Positions 21,555 to 31,426 of a stretch of 40,405 bases of DNA are shown here, piece by piece (the stretch's first letter is position 1; each line of letters opens with the position of its first letter). The notes beneath the pieces were generated by a model. That model did no database searches and was not told where the DNA came from. It saw only the letters and a list, made by a program, of their open reading frames with translations. The stretch lies in NCBI GenBank assembly GCA_017621875.1, contig JAGASE010000008.1, forward strand, positions 1 through 40,405. The letters are read 5' to 3'. The DNA is from Clostridia bacterium (lineage in GTDB: Bacteria; Bacillota; Clostridia; UBA1381). A program made the translations under genes and the position numbers.

Positions 21555-22535
21555 TTATTTCTTTTTTATCGAAAATGCAAGCCTTAAGCAAAGCGTATGT
21601 AGGCTTACATATCTTCTCCGCATTTTTTGTGCCAGAAGCAGCTGCTCCTGTGTACGCACTATTCGTTTTTCCGGAACTCTGTTTGAAATATTTATAAGGC
21701 GGTCAATAAAATCTCCGTTCTGCACAAGCTCACGGCATTCGCTCTGTATCAGCATTATATCCCGCACAAATTCCTGCCAGAATTTCAAAATCAAATCCGC
21801 ATCGTCTTTATTTTCTTCAACAAAATCGGCTATCACGTAAGCATCAAGAAACCTGTTTGACAAAAGACTTTCAAGCTTGTCAAACGCCGTAGCTCGAAGC
21901 GGTATAAAATTTTCCGCTCCAAGAATTTTCTCAACATTCCCTGCAACACCGCCCGAATACCTCACCAAAAACTCTAACTTTTCGGTTTCGTCAGGAAAAT
22001 GCTTTTTTACATACTCCCTGATTTTTGCGTTGGTAACAGGATTAAATCTCACCCTCGTGCAGCGTGAACGAATCGTGGCAAGCAGTGATTCATAGTTTTC
22101 GGCAAGAATTATAAACACTGCGTACTGCGGCGGCTCCTCCAGCACCTTTAAAAAGGCGTTCTGAGCCTGCTCGTTCATATCGTCGCCGTAGGCTATAATA
22201 TAAACCTTTCTGCCGCTTTCATACGGCTTTGTATATGCATCGGTTACCACCGTTCGTATTTGGTCTACCGTTATATTTTTTTTGCCGGGTATCGGCTTTA
22301 TAAAATAAATATCGGGGTGAGTTTCCGCCTTTGCCATAATACAGGCATTGCATACGGTGCAGGGTGCGGTGTCGTCCTTTTCACAAACCAGAGTCTGGGC
22401 AAACAGTCCTGCACATTCAAGACTTCCCACGCCCTCTTCGCCCTCGAAAATATATGCGTGCTGTACGGTCCTTTCCCGTACATTTTTTATTAAGCTCTCT
22501 GCAATTTCTTCATGCAGAATTTCATAACCATACAT
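21555..22535 (-). CDS. holB: DNA polymerase III delta-prime subunit
   Basis: 326 residues, typical. It has the clamp-loader AAA+ fold with a P-loop remnant EGEEGVGS (about 31-38) that has lost the catalytic lysine, as is normal for delta-prime. The four-cysteine zinc module (C-x8-CTVCNAC, about 51-65) and the sensor region SRCTRVRF (about 157-164) are clear. It acts with DnaX and HolA to load the sliding clamp. It starts three bases after the tatD stop and precedes citrate synthase in the operon. Confidence 0.92.
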   Translation of the reverse strand: MYGYEILHEEIAESLIKNVRERTVQHAYIFEGEEGVGSLECAGLFAQTLVCEKDDTAPCTVCNACIMAKAETHPDIYFIKPIPGKKNITVDQIRTVVTDAYTKPYESGRKVYIIAYGDDMNEQAQNAFLKVLEEPPQYAVFIILAENYESLLATIRSRCTRVRFNPVTNAKIREYVKKHFPDETEKLEFLVRYSGGVAGNVEKILGAENFIPLRATAFDKLESLLSNRFLDAYVIADFVEENKDDADLILKFWQEFVRDIMLIQSECRELVQNGDFIDRLINISNRVPEKRIVRTQEQLLLAQKMRRRYVSLHTLCLRLAFSIKKK

Positions 22536-22538
22536 AGC

Positions 22539-23309
22539 TTAATCCTCTATTCTGTAGCAGCGTTTCGCGTTACGGCAGGTAACACGCTCTGCCTCCTCGT
22601 AGGATATACCCTTTATTTCCGCCAGCTTTTCCGCCACATAATGAATATACAGCGAGCTGTTTCGTTTTCCGCGATGCGGCTCAGGTGCAAGATACGGGCA
22701 ATCGGTTTCTATAACAATCCTGTCCAGCGGCACATACTCCGCTACCTCACGCACCTTTCGTGCATTTTTAAACGTGAGCGTTCCGCCAAAGGCAATATAC
22801 ATTCCAAAATCAAGGATTTCCTTTGCCATCTCCACACTTCCCGAATAGCAGTGCAGTATTCCGCCCACATCACGCACGTTTTCACTTCTTAAAATATCCA
22901 TGCAGTCGCCATGTGCGTCACGGTCATGGATAACCACAGGCAAATTGACCTTTTTGGCAAGCTCTATCTGGCGTACAAACCATTTTTTCTGCACATCCCT
23001 CGGCACGCTGTCCCAATAATAATCAAGTCCAATCTCTCCGATAGCCTTTACCTTCGGATTTTTCGTATATTCCTCCAAAAGCTCCATATCCGCCTCGCAA
23101 AGCTCTGCTGTCTCCTCAGGATGCACTCCGACACTTGCATAAACAAAGGAATACCTCTTTGCGATATCAAGTACCTTTAAAACAGACTTCATCGAGTCGG
23201 AAATATTCATAATATAACCGACGTTGTTTTCCTGCATAGATTCAAGAATCTCAAAGCGGTCATTGTCAAAATGCGAATCGTTATAGTGTGCGTGTGAATC
23301 AAATAACAT
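22539..23309 (-). CDS. tatD: TatD family metal-dependent hydrolase
   Basis: 256 residues from the ATG at 23309, chosen because it gives the family start MLFDSHAHYND and follows AAGGA; a longer frame begins at 23336. The metal ligands are all visible: HAH at 6-8, the Glu in GEIGLDYYW (about 91), VIHDRDAHGD (about 127), HCYSG (about 151) and ETDCPYLAPEP (about 201). TatD enzymes are exonucleases and RNases or tRNA deacylases. It sits between the DUF212 gene and holB, a common neighbour pair in Firmicutes. Confidence 0.94.
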   Translation of the reverse strand: MLFDSHAHYNDSHFDNDRFEILESMQENNVGYIMNISDSMKSVLKVLDIAKRYSFVYASVGVHPEETAELCEADMELLEEYTKNPKVKAIGEIGLDYYWDSVPRDVQKKWFVRQIELAKKVNLPVVIHDRDAHGDCMDILRSENVRDVGGILHCYSGSVEMAKEILDFGMYIAFGGTLTFKNARKVREVAEYVPLDRIVIETDCPYLAPEPHRGKRNSSLYIHYVAEKLAEIKGISYEEAERVTCRNAKRCYRIED

Positions 23310-23349
23310 CTGAATACTGTCCTTCCGTCCACCCATGCGGACAATAATT

Positions 23350-23793
23350 TTAAAACGGGAAATGTCTCAGTATTGCGATAACAATGCCCAAAACCGCTCC
23401 CGCAAAAACCTCCTTTGGGGTATGCCCCAAAAGCTCTTTAAGCCGTTTATCGGTCTTTTCAAAATCTGCCTGCTCCCATTCCTCAACAATCTTGTTGAGA
23501 ATTTTAGCTTGCTGCCCTGCAGCACGGCGAACACCTGCCGCGTCATACATAACCACCAGGGCAAACACGGTTGCCATGGCAAATTCCGAGCCGACAAAGC
23601 CCTTTTCTATGCCCACAGCCGTTGCAAGCGACGTTACAAAGGACGAATGTGAGCTGGGCATTCCGCCTGAGCCTATAAAACGTCTGAAATCTATCTTTTT
23701 GCTTTTTATTACTGTAAATATTACCTTAAGCAGCTGTGCTATAAACCACGAAAGAAGACAGGTTACAAGCACGCTTTCCCTCCAAAAGTTCAT
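23350..23793 (-). CDS. DUF212 (YuiD) divergent PAP2 family membrane protein
   Basis: 147 residues. GSGGMPSSHSSFVTSL (about 42-57) is the signature of the family, related to the histidine-serine motif of PAP2 acid phosphatases, and GHTPKEVFAG (about 125-134) is the second conserved box. Four hydrophobic segments are likely. Its substrate is unknown, though a lipid phosphate is plausible. It starts two bases after the ispA stop, and ispA makes prenyl diphosphates, which makes a prenyl phosphate link conceivable. Confidence 0.9.
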   Translation of the reverse strand: MNFWRESVLVTCLLSWFIAQLLKVIFTVIKSKKIDFRRFIGSGGMPSSHSSFVTSLATAVGIEKGFVGSEFAMATVFALVVMYDAAGVRRAAGQQAKILNKIVEEWEQADFEKTDKRLKELLGHTPKEVFAGAVLGIVIAILRHFPF

Positions 23794-23795
23794 AA

Positions 23796-24695
23796 TTACA
23801 CCTTTCTTCCGACAAGCCTGTGTGCTAAAGCGACAAGCTCATCGTTATTTTCAAAAATATCCAGGCTTTCCACAGCCTTTCTTGTGTATTCATCTACCAT
23901 CTGCTGTGCCCTTTCAAGACCGCAGAGAGTAACATAGGTGGATTTGTTGTTTTCCTCATCGCTGCCGATAGGCTTTCCAAGCTCCTCCACCGAGCCTGTA
24001 ACATCTAAAATGTCGTCCTGTATCTGGAACGCAATTCCGAGATTGCGGCAATATTCGTCAACCGCCTCAATCTGCTCCTCACTCGCTCCCGACAAGGTTG
24101 CACCGATAACGCCTGATGCACGTATTAAAGCACCCGTTTTCAAAAGATGCAGATATCTTAAAAGCTCCAAATCCTCGTTATGGCTCTCAATATCAATAAC
24201 CTGACCGCCTACCATTCCGTCCGTTCCCGAAAGCCTTGCCAGAATTGAAACAGCCCTAAGCACACGTTCCTTGTCTACTCCCGGCTCGCTATATGTTGCC
24301 GCGGTTTCAAACGCCTTAGTGAGCAGTGCGTCTCCTGCCAAAATCGCAATCGCCTCACCGAAAACCTTATGGTTGGTGGGTTTTCCTCTACGCAGGTCGT
24401 CATTATCCATTGCAGGCAGGTCGTCATGTATAAGCGAATAGGTGTGTATCATTTCAATCGCAGCCGCAAACGGAAGCACGCTCTCAGGCTTTTTGCCGCA
24501 CATTTTTGCGGTAAGCATCATAATTATCGGACGCAGACGCTTTCCGCCTGCTTTTATGCTGTAAAGCATGGCGTCATAAATCTTTCGGTGAGGCTCGTCT
24601 GCGATTTCCTGAGCCTCTCTTCCGCCGGTTATAGCACTGCAGCAGTAATCCTCAACCAGCTGTGCGAGGCTTTGAATATCCTCATTTCTCGGCAT
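23796..24695 (-). CDS. ispA: Short-chain polyprenyl (farnesyl) diphosphate synthase
   Basis: 299 residues. The first aspartate-rich motif DDLPAMDNDDLRRGKPTNH (about 91-109) and the second DDILDVTG (about 230-237) are complete and typical of bacterial FPP synthase. It condenses isopentenyl diphosphate with dimethylallyl and geranyl diphosphate. It starts three bases after the xseB stop, the classical xseA-xseB-ispA order of Firmicutes. Product length cannot be fixed from sequence alone, but FPP is most likely. Confidence 0.94.
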   Translation of the reverse strand: MPRNEDIQSLAQLVEDYCCSAITGGREAQEIADEPHRKIYDAMLYSIKAGGKRLRPIIMMLTAKMCGKKPESVLPFAAAIEMIHTYSLIHDDLPAMDNDDLRRGKPTNHKVFGEAIAILAGDALLTKAFETAATYSEPGVDKERVLRAVSILARLSGTDGMVGGQVIDIESHNEDLELLRYLHLLKTGALIRASGVIGATLSGASEEQIEAVDEYCRNLGIAFQIQDDILDVTGSVEELGKPIGSDEENNKSTYVTLCGLERAQQMVDEYTRKAVESLDIFENNDELVALAHRLVGRKV

Positions 24696-24698
24696 CGC

Positions 24699-24902
24699 TT
24701 ATTCCTCCTCCGCTATAAAATCCTGCTTTTCGCCGTTAATTAGCACCGATACCTTTTTTTCTGCCTTATCCAGCATATCATTGCATGCCTTTGACAGCTT
24801 TATGCCCTTTTCAAAAAGGTCAAGGCTTTCCTCCAGCCCAACATCTCCTCTTTCCAGCTTTTCAACTATCTTTTCAAGCTCTTTTATGGATTCCTCAAAC
24901 AT
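24699..24902 (-). CDS. xseB: Exodeoxyribonuclease VII small subunit
   Basis: 67 residues, with the conserved FEESIKELEKIVEKLERGDV start and LEESLDLFEKGIKL middle that form a two-helix hairpin. It binds XseA to form the single-strand exonuclease VII. It starts one base after the xseA stop and precedes ispA. Confidence 0.96.
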   Translation of the reverse strand: MFEESIKELEKIVEKLERGDVGLEESLDLFEKGIKLSKACNDMLDKAEKKVSVLINGEKQDFIAEEE

Positions 24903-24903
24903 A

Positions 24904-26088
24904 TTATCTCTCCTTCACAACACAATCACAAGCACCGTCTGCAAGCCTTAAAGAAAATTCCTTTCCCGCCTGCATATCCTTTACCGAACGTATTACCGTT
25001 CCGTCCGCCTCCTCTGCGATGGCGTAGCCTCTTGCCATTACCGCGAGCGGACTTAATGCGTCAAGCTTTGCACACAGCTGTGACAGCGTCTTCTTTCTTC
25101 CTTCAAGCGTTAAGAGAAAGCTCTTTTCCGCCTGCTTTAACAGGTTATCATTCCTCTGCCGCAAATCATCAATTCTGTCCTTTGGATTTCGCAGCGATAG
25201 CTTTTCTATCTTTAATCTGCGGTTTTTAAGTGCGTTCACCTCGGCAACTCTTATACGATTTGCCATTGTGGAAATTTTGGACATCAGCTCCAGCTGCGAC
25301 GGAACCGCAATTTCCGCTGCCGCCGATGGCGTCGGTGCCCTAAGGTCTGCCACAAAGTCTGCGATGGTGAAATCAGTTTCATGTCCCACCGCCGAAATAA
25401 CCGGAATTTGTGATGCATAAATCGCACGTGCGACAATCTCCTCGTTAAATGCCCACAAATCCTCAATCGAGCCGCCGCCTCTGCCGACAATCAGGGTGTC
25501 GCACAGCTTATGCTTGTTAAAGTATTCAATTCCCTGAACAATATTCGGTGCAGCATCCGCTCCCTGAACTAAGGATGGATAAATTATAATTTCGCAGTAC
25601 GGATACCGCCTCGTGATAACGTTTATTATATCTCTTACCGCCGCACCCGTTGTGGCAGTTATCACGCCGACCTTTTCGGGATACTGCGGTATCGGCTTTT
25701 TTGCTTTTTCATCAAAAAGTCCCTCTGCCTCCAGCTTTTTCTTGAGCTGCTCATAGGCAATATACAGCTCGCCGACGCCGTCGGGAGTCATTTCGTTTAT
25801 ATATAGCTGATATGTTCCGCTTTGCTCGTAAACGCCGATTCTTCCGCGGGCAAGCACCTTCATACCGTCCTCCGGCTGAAAGGTGAGCGTGCTTGCGGCA
25901 CTTTTAAACATAACCGCCTTTAAAACTCCGCCGTCGTCCTTTAGGGTTATATACAAATGTCCCGAATAGTGCTGCTTAAAATTCGAGATTTCTCCCTTAA
26001 TCCATATATCGTTAAGTGCCGTCTGCCCGTCAACAACTCTTTTCATATAAGCATTGAGCTGGCTTACGGTCGCCATAATCGGTTCCAT
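24904..26088 (-). CDS. xseA: Exodeoxyribonuclease VII large subunit
   Basis: 394 residues from the ATG at 26088, preceded by GAGGAG; the frame is open further upstream to 26139 but that part overlaps the previous gene. An N-terminal OB fold (IWIKGEISNFKQHYSGHLY, about 25-43) precedes the nuclease domain with GVITATTGAA (about 139), GRGGGSIEDLWAFN (about 202-215) and VGHETDFTIADFVADLRAPTPSAAA (from about 234). A coiled coil that anchors XseB follows, then a short beta C-terminus. Confidence 0.95.
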   Translation of the reverse strand: MEPIMATVSQLNAYMKRVVDGQTALNDIWIKGEISNFKQHYSGHLYITLKDDGGVLKAVMFKSAASTLTFQPEDGMKVLARGRIGVYEQSGTYQLYINEMTPDGVGELYIAYEQLKKKLEAEGLFDEKAKKPIPQYPEKVGVITATTGAAVRDIINVITRRYPYCEIIIYPSLVQGADAAPNIVQGIEYFNKHKLCDTLIVGRGGGSIEDLWAFNEEIVARAIYASQIPVISAVGHETDFTIADFVADLRAPTPSAAAEIAVPSQLELMSKISTMANRIRVAEVNALKNRRLKIEKLSLRNPKDRIDDLRQRNDNLLKQAEKSFLLTLEGRKKTLSQLCAKLDALSPLAVMARGYAIAEEADGTVIRSVKDMQAGKEFSLRLADGACDCVVKER

Positions 26089-26092
26089 TTTC

Positions 26093-27007
26093 TCACTCCT
26101 CGCACCTTTTGCGGCACAGCTCCGCCACGCCGACAGCATTATCGCATGACAGCTCCGGCGTTGAAAAATACACCCTTGCCGCTATATTCTCGGTTAAATA
26201 TTTACGAAGCAGCGTATTTGACGCTACTCCGCCCACAAAAAGCACCCTTTCCGGCTTTTTTGAATTTATCGCCTCCGCAAGACTTTTTCCTATAAAGGTA
26301 AGTGCGGATTTTGCCAGCAGCGACGGGCTTTCAGTTTCCGCCATGCCCAAAAGCTTTGTTTCCATGCCCGAAAAATTTATGTAGCCGTCCTTTACGCAGG
26401 GCTTCAGCTTTATTGTCGGCTCACTGCAGGAAAGGCTCAGGGCATCCAGCTCCTTTCCGCACGGAAACTTCATTCCAAGCTTAACGCCCAGTCGGTCGAT
26501 AAGCTGACCTGCGGAAATATCCTTCGTTCCGCCTGTAATTTCGGCATTAAAACAGTTATTTTTATATTCACAGCTTAAAATTTCGGTCGTTCCGCCCGAC
26601 AGGTGAACAGCAGTAAAAGCTCCCGTTGTCAGCTCGTTATAATCCCCCGACAAAATTCCTGCCATTATATGCCCGTCCTGATGTGAATATTCAAAAATCG
26701 GCACTCCCAACGCTTTTGCAATAATCCTTGCAAAGCTCTCACCCGCCAAAAACACAGGCATGTATGAGCCTTCCTGATTCCTCGGACGAGTTGAAACACC
26801 CACGCCGCGTATTTTTTTCATGTCAATTTCCAGCTTGTCAAAAAGCTGCGGAAGCTCCTTTAAATGCACAAACACGCCGTCCGACTGGCGTATTCCACGC
26901 ATACCTTCCTTTATGTCAATAATTTTTCTCAAATTCGCATTTTCGCTGCCCACAGCGGCAACCGACGTGGTATAATTGGACGTATCTATTCCCAGATATA
27001 TACTCAT
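26093..27007 (-). CDS. Kae1/TsaD-like protein (paralogue, not canonical TsaD)
   Basis: 304 residues, against about 340 for TsaD. The ASKHA fold is recognisable from YLGIDTSNYTTS at the start, SHQDGHI (about 108-114, giving the HxxxH metal pair), LSGGTTEI (about 132) and CDNAVGVA near the end. The motifs diverge from TsaD in spacing and surrounding sequence. Proteins of this kind occur between nusB and xseA in many Clostridia, alongside a separate true tsaD. A role in threonylcarbamoyl transfer to tRNA is thus doubtful. Four-base overlap with nusB. Confidence 0.8.
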   Translation of the reverse strand: MSIYLGIDTSNYTTSVAAVGSENANLRKIIDIKEGMRGIRQSDGVFVHLKELPQLFDKLEIDMKKIRGVGVSTRPRNQEGSYMPVFLAGESFARIIAKALGVPIFEYSHQDGHIMAGILSGDYNELTTGAFTAVHLSGGTTEILSCEYKNNCFNAEITGGTKDISAGQLIDRLGVKLGMKFPCGKELDALSLSCSEPTIKLKPCVKDGYINFSGMETKLLGMAETESPSLLAKSALTFIGKSLAEAINSKKPERVLFVGGVASNTLLRKYLTENIAARVYFSTPELSCDNAVGVAELCRKRCEE

Positions 27008-27414
27008 TTTTTTACAACGCCTGCCAAAACGCCGTTTACAAATGACGAGGAATCAGGCTCGTCGAATTTTTTTGCAAGCTCAATCGCTTCATTGATTGCT
27101 ACCTTTTCCGGCACATCGTCCACATATTTAATTTCATAGATTGCAAGCATAAGCACCGCTTTAGAAACCTTAGAAATACGCTCTATTCTCCATCTGCCTG
27201 CAAGATTTTCGCTGATTATATCCGAAAGCTCATCGTATTTCTCCAAAACGCCTAACACCACATTTTTTATATACGGCATTGAGCTAATGCTTTCCGGCAC
27301 TTCGTTCATCAGATTGTCAAACAAAAAATCCACATCGTCCTTGTGCTGATTAAGCTCAAAAATAATTTTAAACGCCTCGCATCTTGCTCCGCTTCTTGAA
27401 AGTTTTTTGCTCAT
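27004..27414 (-). CDS. nusB: Transcription antitermination factor NusB
   Basis: 136 residues from the ATG at 27414. Helical RNA-binding fold with SRSGARCEAFKIIFELNQ at the N-terminus and the conserved C-terminal half RISKVSKAVLMLAIYEI, VAINEAIELAKKFDEPDSSSFVNGVL (about 80-130). It binds boxA with NusE and prevents early termination of rRNA transcripts. Its ATG overlaps the stop of a 20-codon leader ORF (ATGA). First full gene of the long operon ending at citrate synthase. Confidence 0.94.
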   Translation of the reverse strand: MSKKLSRSGARCEAFKIIFELNQHKDDVDFLFDNLMNEVPESISSMPYIKNVVLGVLEKYDELSDIISENLAGRWRIERISKVSKAVLMLAIYEIKYVDDVPEKVAINEAIELAKKFDEPDSSSFVNGVLAGVVKK

Positions 27415-27473
27415 TTGGCTACTGTTCCTTTCCGCAGGAAACACAAAATATTGCAATACTCAATTTTGTGCAT
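27411..27473 (-). CDS. Possible 20-codon leader ORF before nusB
   Basis: ATG at 27473 with GGAGGGG immediately upstream, though only about three bases away, which is tighter than usual. The peptide starts MHKIEYCNIL and ends GTVAK, and its TGA overlaps the nusB ATG. The position, between the nusB promoter and nusB with a four-base overlap, suggests translational coupling. The peptide itself is unlike anything I recognise, and the overlap could be chance. Confidence 0.4.
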   Translation of the reverse strand: MHKIEYCNILCFLRKGTVAK

Positions 27474-27498
27474 ACCCCTCCATTTTATGTTAATTAAT

Positions 27499-27527
27499 AT
27501 TATACCCTTTTTTTTGCAAAAAAGCAA
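27499..27527 (-). promoter_or_regulatory. Promoter of the nusB operon
   Basis: TTGCTT (27522-27527) and TATAAT (27499-27504) with a 17-base spacer on the - strand. The start is expected near 27492, about 78 bases before nusB. Confidence 0.75.
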
Positions 27528-27601
27528 GAAAAATACACAAATAATTGAGACTACACTATAAATTTCCCAACAAATCCGAACACACGTAATTTTCATTACA
27601 C

Positions 27602-27633
27602 AAAAAAGACTGCCTTATCTACAAAAAGCAGTC
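27602..27633 (-). terminator. Terminator of the V-ATPase operon
   Basis: On the - strand, GACTGC pairs with GCAGTC (27628-27633 with 27608-27613) and six T follow (27602-27607). It lies ten bases after the subunit D stop. Confidence 0.82.
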
Positions 27634-27643
27634 CTTCTTCATT

Positions 27644-28288
27644 CTATTTTCCCAATTTTTCCGCAAGAACCAGGTCCTTGACCTTTAACAGACGTATGCT
27701 GTTTTCCCTCTCGTTTTCGTCAAGCTTCATTCTGATATACCTCATCGTTTCCATGTAGTCGGGAATTATTATATGCTCAAGAGCATTTACACGCCTTACG
27801 GTATGCTCTATCTCTGCCGACATCAATGCCGCCTGCTTTTCAAGCTCGGCAAGACGCAAAAGGTCATCTTTTATGCCATAGAGAAGCTCAACAGCCCTGT
27901 CAAGATCCGCACTTGTATTTGCATATCCAAATGAATGTATTTCACTTGAAGAAAAATTTTTTTCATCTGAAAACTGCGGCAGAATAACACTCATCACATT
28001 ACGGTGCCCCACATTTATCTCGGACGCTCCTTTTCCGATAAGCAGAGCCGTTTTCAGTTCCTTTTCGCCCATAAGTCCTGCCGCAGTCTGCAAATATCTT
28101 TGCGAACGAAGAAATTCAGTCTCCACCTTTTGCCGCAGGTCTTTTGCCTCACGCACCGTTTCCAAAAACTGCCGCATAAGCTCATCACGCTTATCCTTTA
28201 ACAGCCTGTAACCGCGGCTTGCGGTGCCGAGGCTCTTTTTAAGTCCGGAAAGTGCCATTCGCGTGGGATTTACATTAAGCCTTGCCAC
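27644..28288 (-). CDS. V-type ATPase subunit D (central stalk)
   Basis: 214 residues with the family start NVNPTRMALSGLKKSL and a long antiparallel helical pair at both ends, as expected for the rotor shaft. The C-terminal helix has RRVNALEHIIIPDYMETMRYI (about 165-185), the conserved segment. Subunit D connects the A3B3 head to the membrane ring through subunits C and F. It is the last gene of the operon, two bases after subunit B. Confidence 0.94.
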   Translation of the reverse strand: MARLNVNPTRMALSGLKKSLGTASRGYRLLKDKRDELMRQFLETVREAKDLRQKVETEFLRSQRYLQTAAGLMGEKELKTALLIGKGASEINVGHRNVMSVILPQFSDEKNFSSSEIHSFGYANTSADLDRAVELLYGIKDDLLRLAELEKQAALMSAEIEHTVRRVNALEHIIIPDYMETMRYIRMKLDENERENSIRLLKVKDLVLAEKLGK

Positions 28289-28290
28289 CT

Positions 28291-29664
28291 TTAACCTTCC
28301 TTTCCGTAATACTTATCAAGATATTCGTCCTTTATACGCTTAAGCTCGGCTCTCGGCAGCATTGACAAAAGCCGCCAACCGATATTCAGTGTTTCTTCGA
28401 TTGTTCTGTCGGTATTGTACCCTTGTGAAACATATTCCTTTTCAAATTCATCGGCAAATTTCGCATACATTCTGTCAAGCTCGGTAAGTGCCGCCTCGCC
28501 AAGCACTGCCATCAGCTCCTTCGCCTCCTTACCGCGTGAATACGCCGCAAAAAGCTGATTCATGGTATTTGCATGGTCCTCACGCGTCTTTCCCTCACCG
28601 ATTCCCTTATCCTTAAGCCTTGAAAGGGACGGCAGGACATCAATCGGCGGAAGAATATTTTTTCGGTAAAGCGAGCGTGACAATATTATCTGTCCTTCGG
28701 TAATGTATCCCGTAAGGTCGGGAATAGGATGCGTTTTGTCGTCCTCCGGCATTGTCAGAACGGGAATAAGCGTTATCGAGCCGTCCCTTCCCTTAAGTCT
28801 TCCCGCACGCTCGTACATTGCTGCAAGGTCGGTATACATATATCCCGGATAGCCTCGCCTTGACGGGACCTCCTTGCGTGCCGCCGAAATTTCACGCAAA
28901 GCATCGGCATAGTTGGTTATATCGGTCATTATTACAAGCACGTGCATGCCCTTGTCAAAGGCAAGATATTCTGCTGTGGTAAGTGCTATTTTAGGTGTAG
29001 CAATACGCTCGATTGCAGGATCGTCCGCAAGATTTACAAAAAGCACTGTCCGCTCCATCGCACCTGTTTTTTTGAAATCCTCAACAAAAAAATTAGCCTC
29101 CTCGAAGGTTATACCGATTGCCGCAAACACAACCGCAAACTTATCATTGCTCCCTGCCACCTTCGCCTGCCTCGCAATCTGTGCCGCAAGATTTGCGTGC
29201 GGAAGTCCGCTGCCCGAAAAAATCGGCAGCTTCTGCCCTCTTACCAGGGTGTTTAGTCCGTCAATGGCACTTACTCCGGTTTGTATAAACTCCTCCGGGT
29301 AGTTTCTTGACACCGGATTCATCGGCACGCCGTTCACGTCCATACGCTTTTCGGGGATAATCTCAAAATCCTCCTTCGGATTGCCAAGCCCGTCAAAAAC
29401 ACGCCCCAGCATATCCTCCGATACGCCAAGCTCCATCGTATGTCCCAAAAACTTTACACGACTTGTTTCGGGATTTATTCCTGTACTGTTTTCAAAAAGC
29501 TGCACCAAAGCGTTGCTGCCGTTTATCTCCAAAACCCTGCACCGCTTTTTTTCGCCGTTTTCCAATAAAATTTCGCCAAGCTCATTGTAGGAAACGCCGC
29601 TGACTCCGCTGACCATAACCAGAGGTCCTGCAACCTCCTGTATCGTTCTATATTCCTTAGGCAT
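28291..29664 (-). CDS. V-type ATPase subunit B (regulatory, non-catalytic)
   Basis: 457 residues. It begins [18 protein letters not shown], has the hexamer domain with [21 protein letters not shown] (about 145-165), a modified P-loop without the GKT of the catalytic subunit, and [15 protein letters not shown] (about 268-282). It alternates with A in the head. Its start overlaps the end of subunit A by eight bases. Confidence 0.96.
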   Translation of the reverse strand: MPKEYRTIQEVAGPLVMVSGVSGVSYNELGEILLENGEKKRCRVLEINGSNALVQLFENSTGINPETSRVKFLGHTMELGVSEDMLGRVFDGLGNPKEDFEIIPEKRMDVNGVPMNPVSRNYPEEFIQTGVSAIDGLNTLVRGQKLPIFSGSGLPHANLAAQIARQAKVAGSNDKFAVVFAAIGITFEEANFFVEDFKKTGAMERTVLFVNLADDPAIERIATPKIALTTAEYLAFDKGMHVLVIMTDITNYADALREISAARKEVPSRRGYPGYMYTDLAAMYERAGRLKGRDGSITLIPVLTMPEDDKTHPIPDLTGYITEGQIILSRSLYRKNILPPIDVLPSLSRLKDKGIGEGKTREDHANTMNQLFAAYSRGKEAKELMAVLGEAALTELDRMYAKFADEFEKEYVSQGYNTDRTIEETLNIGWRLLSMLPRAELKRIKDEYLDKYYGKEG

Positions 29665-31426
29665 TCTTTTTCGCCTCCGCTTTCAGTTTTTCAAGCTCCG
29701 TTTTAAGAGCAGACACAATATCACCAAGCTCTTCTTCGCAGTCCTGCTGTGGAAGATACTTTATTCTTCCTACCCGCTCGCGTGCCTCCAGGGACATAAT
29801 CTGCTCAATTCCCACGCCTTGCTCTATCGCGTCCTCCGCCATATCGTAAAAGGTCAGCATAAGCTTCATCATAATAAACTGCTTTGCAAGCGACGTGTAG
29901 GTGTCCTCCTCATGGAACGCATTCTGATGCAGATAGTCCTCTCTTATCGTCCTTGCCATTTCCAGCTTTAAGCGGTCGCTTTTTGCAAGGGCGTCCATTC
30001 CCACAAGCTTAACTATTTCCTCAAGCTCCGCCTCCTCCTGCAAAAGCCGCATAAACCTTTCGCGAAAGCTTGTCCAATCCGCAGCGGTATTCTGCTCATA
30101 CCAAGGCTTCATGCGGTCAAGATACAGGGAATAGCTTTTCAGCCAGTTTATTGCCGGAAAATGCCGCCTGTATGCAAGCTCCGAGTCAAGCCCCCAGAAA
30201 ACCTTTACTATTCGCAGCGTTGCCTGCGTTACCGGCTCGGAAATATCTCCGCCCTGCGGCGAAACCGCTCCGACGATGGTAAGTGCACCCTCTTCACCGC
30301 AAAAAGCGTCAATTCTTCCTGCACGCTCATAAAATCCGGCAAGTCTTCCTGCAAGATACGCAGGATATCCCTCCTCGCCCGGCATTTCCTCTAATCGTCC
30401 CGACATCTCGCGAAGTGCCTCTGCCCAACGCGATGTCGAATCCGCCAAAAGCACTACCGAATATCCCATATCGCGGAAATACTCGGCTATGGTTATGCCT
30501 GTATAAATCGACGCCTCTCTTGCCGCAACCGGCATATCAGACGTGTTTGCAATCAAAATAGTACGCTCCATCAGCGTTTTTCCCGTCTTCGGGTCTCTGA
30601 TTTCAGGAAATTCATTCAAAACATCGGTCATCTCGTTGCCGCGTTCGCCGCAGCCGATATATACCACGATGTCCGCGTCCGCCCACTTTGCAAGCTGATG
30701 CTGCACAACAGTTTTTCCGCTGCCGAACGGTCCCGGAACTGTTCCCACTCCGCCCTTTGCGATTGGAAAAAGCGTATCTATAACTCTCTGACCTGTAACA
30801 AGCGGCACATCGGGCGGCAGCTTTTTTGAGTACGGTCTTCCCTTTCGCACAGGCCACTTTTGCATAAGCGACAGCTCGTGCCTTTTTCCTTCCTCTTCTT
30901 CTAACTCGCAAACGGTATCGGTAACGGTAAATTCACCGCCTTTTATTCTTACTATTTTCCCCGATACCCCCGGCGGTACCATAATTTTGTGCAAAACCGC
31001 TCCGCTCTCCTGCACTTCTCCTATAACCTCGCCCTGCGATACAAACTCGCCATCCTGCTTTTTCGGCGTAAATTCCCATTTTTTATCGCGGTCAAGTGCC
31101 GGAACGCTTACGCCTCTTTTTAAATTAGTTCCTGCTTTTTTCTCAATTTCCTTTAATGGTCTTTGTATCCCGTCATAAATACTTCCGATAAGCCCCGGTC
31201 CAAGCTCTGCCGAAAGCGGCATACCTGCCGAAATCACCTTTTCTCCGGGTCCAAGCCCGGAGGTTTCTTCATAAACCTGAATCGAGGCACGGTCTTCATG
31301 TATTTCAATAATCTCGCCTATAAGCTTATGACGGGAAACATATACCACATCGTACATGTTTGCGTCCTGCATACCCTCCGCCACAACCAAAGGTCCCGAC
31401 ACCTTTTTTATTACTCCGTCTGCCAT
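29657..31426 (-). CDS. V-type ATPase catalytic subunit A
   Basis: 589 residues, normal. Walker [10 protein letters not shown] (about 231-239), the catalytic glutamate in GCGERGNEM (about 257-265) and [20 protein letters not shown] (about 330-349) are complete. The roughly 90-residue non-homologous insert typical of the A subunit, absent from F-type beta, is present before the P-loop. It starts inside the end of subunit F (16-base overlap). Confidence 0.96.
   Translation of the reverse strand: MADGVIKKVSGPLVVAEGMQDANMYDVVYVSRHKLIGEIIEIHEDRASIQVYEETSGLGPGEKVISAGMPLSAELGPGLIGSIYDGIQRPLKEIEKKAGTNLKRGVSVPALDRDKKWEFTPKKQDGEFVSQGEVIGEVQESGAVLHKIMVPPGVSGKIVRIKGGEFTVTDTVCELEEEEGKRHELSLMQKWPVRKGRPYSKKLPPDVPLVTGQRVIDTLFPIAKGGVGTVPGPFGSGKTVVQHQLAKWADADIVVYIGCGERGNEMTDVLNEFPEIRDPKTGKTLMERTILIANTSDMPVAAREASIYTGITIAEYFRDMGYSVVLLADSTSRWAEALREMSGRLEEMPGEEGYPAYLAGRLAGFYERAGRIDAFCGEEGALTIVGAVSPQGGDISEPVTQATLRIVKVFWGLDSELAYRRHFPAINWLKSYSLYLDRMKPWYEQNTAADWTSFRERFMRLLQEEAELEEIVKLVGMDALAKSDRLKLEMARTIREDYLHQNAFHEEDTYTSLAKQFIMMKLMLTFYDMAEDAIEQGVGIEQIMSLEARERVGRIKYLPQQDCEEELGDIVSALKTELEKLKAEAKKNA

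Noticed and set aside
26093-27007. Canonical tsaD
   Set aside because: Too short, with diverged motif context, and in a position where Clostridia carry a separate paralogue.
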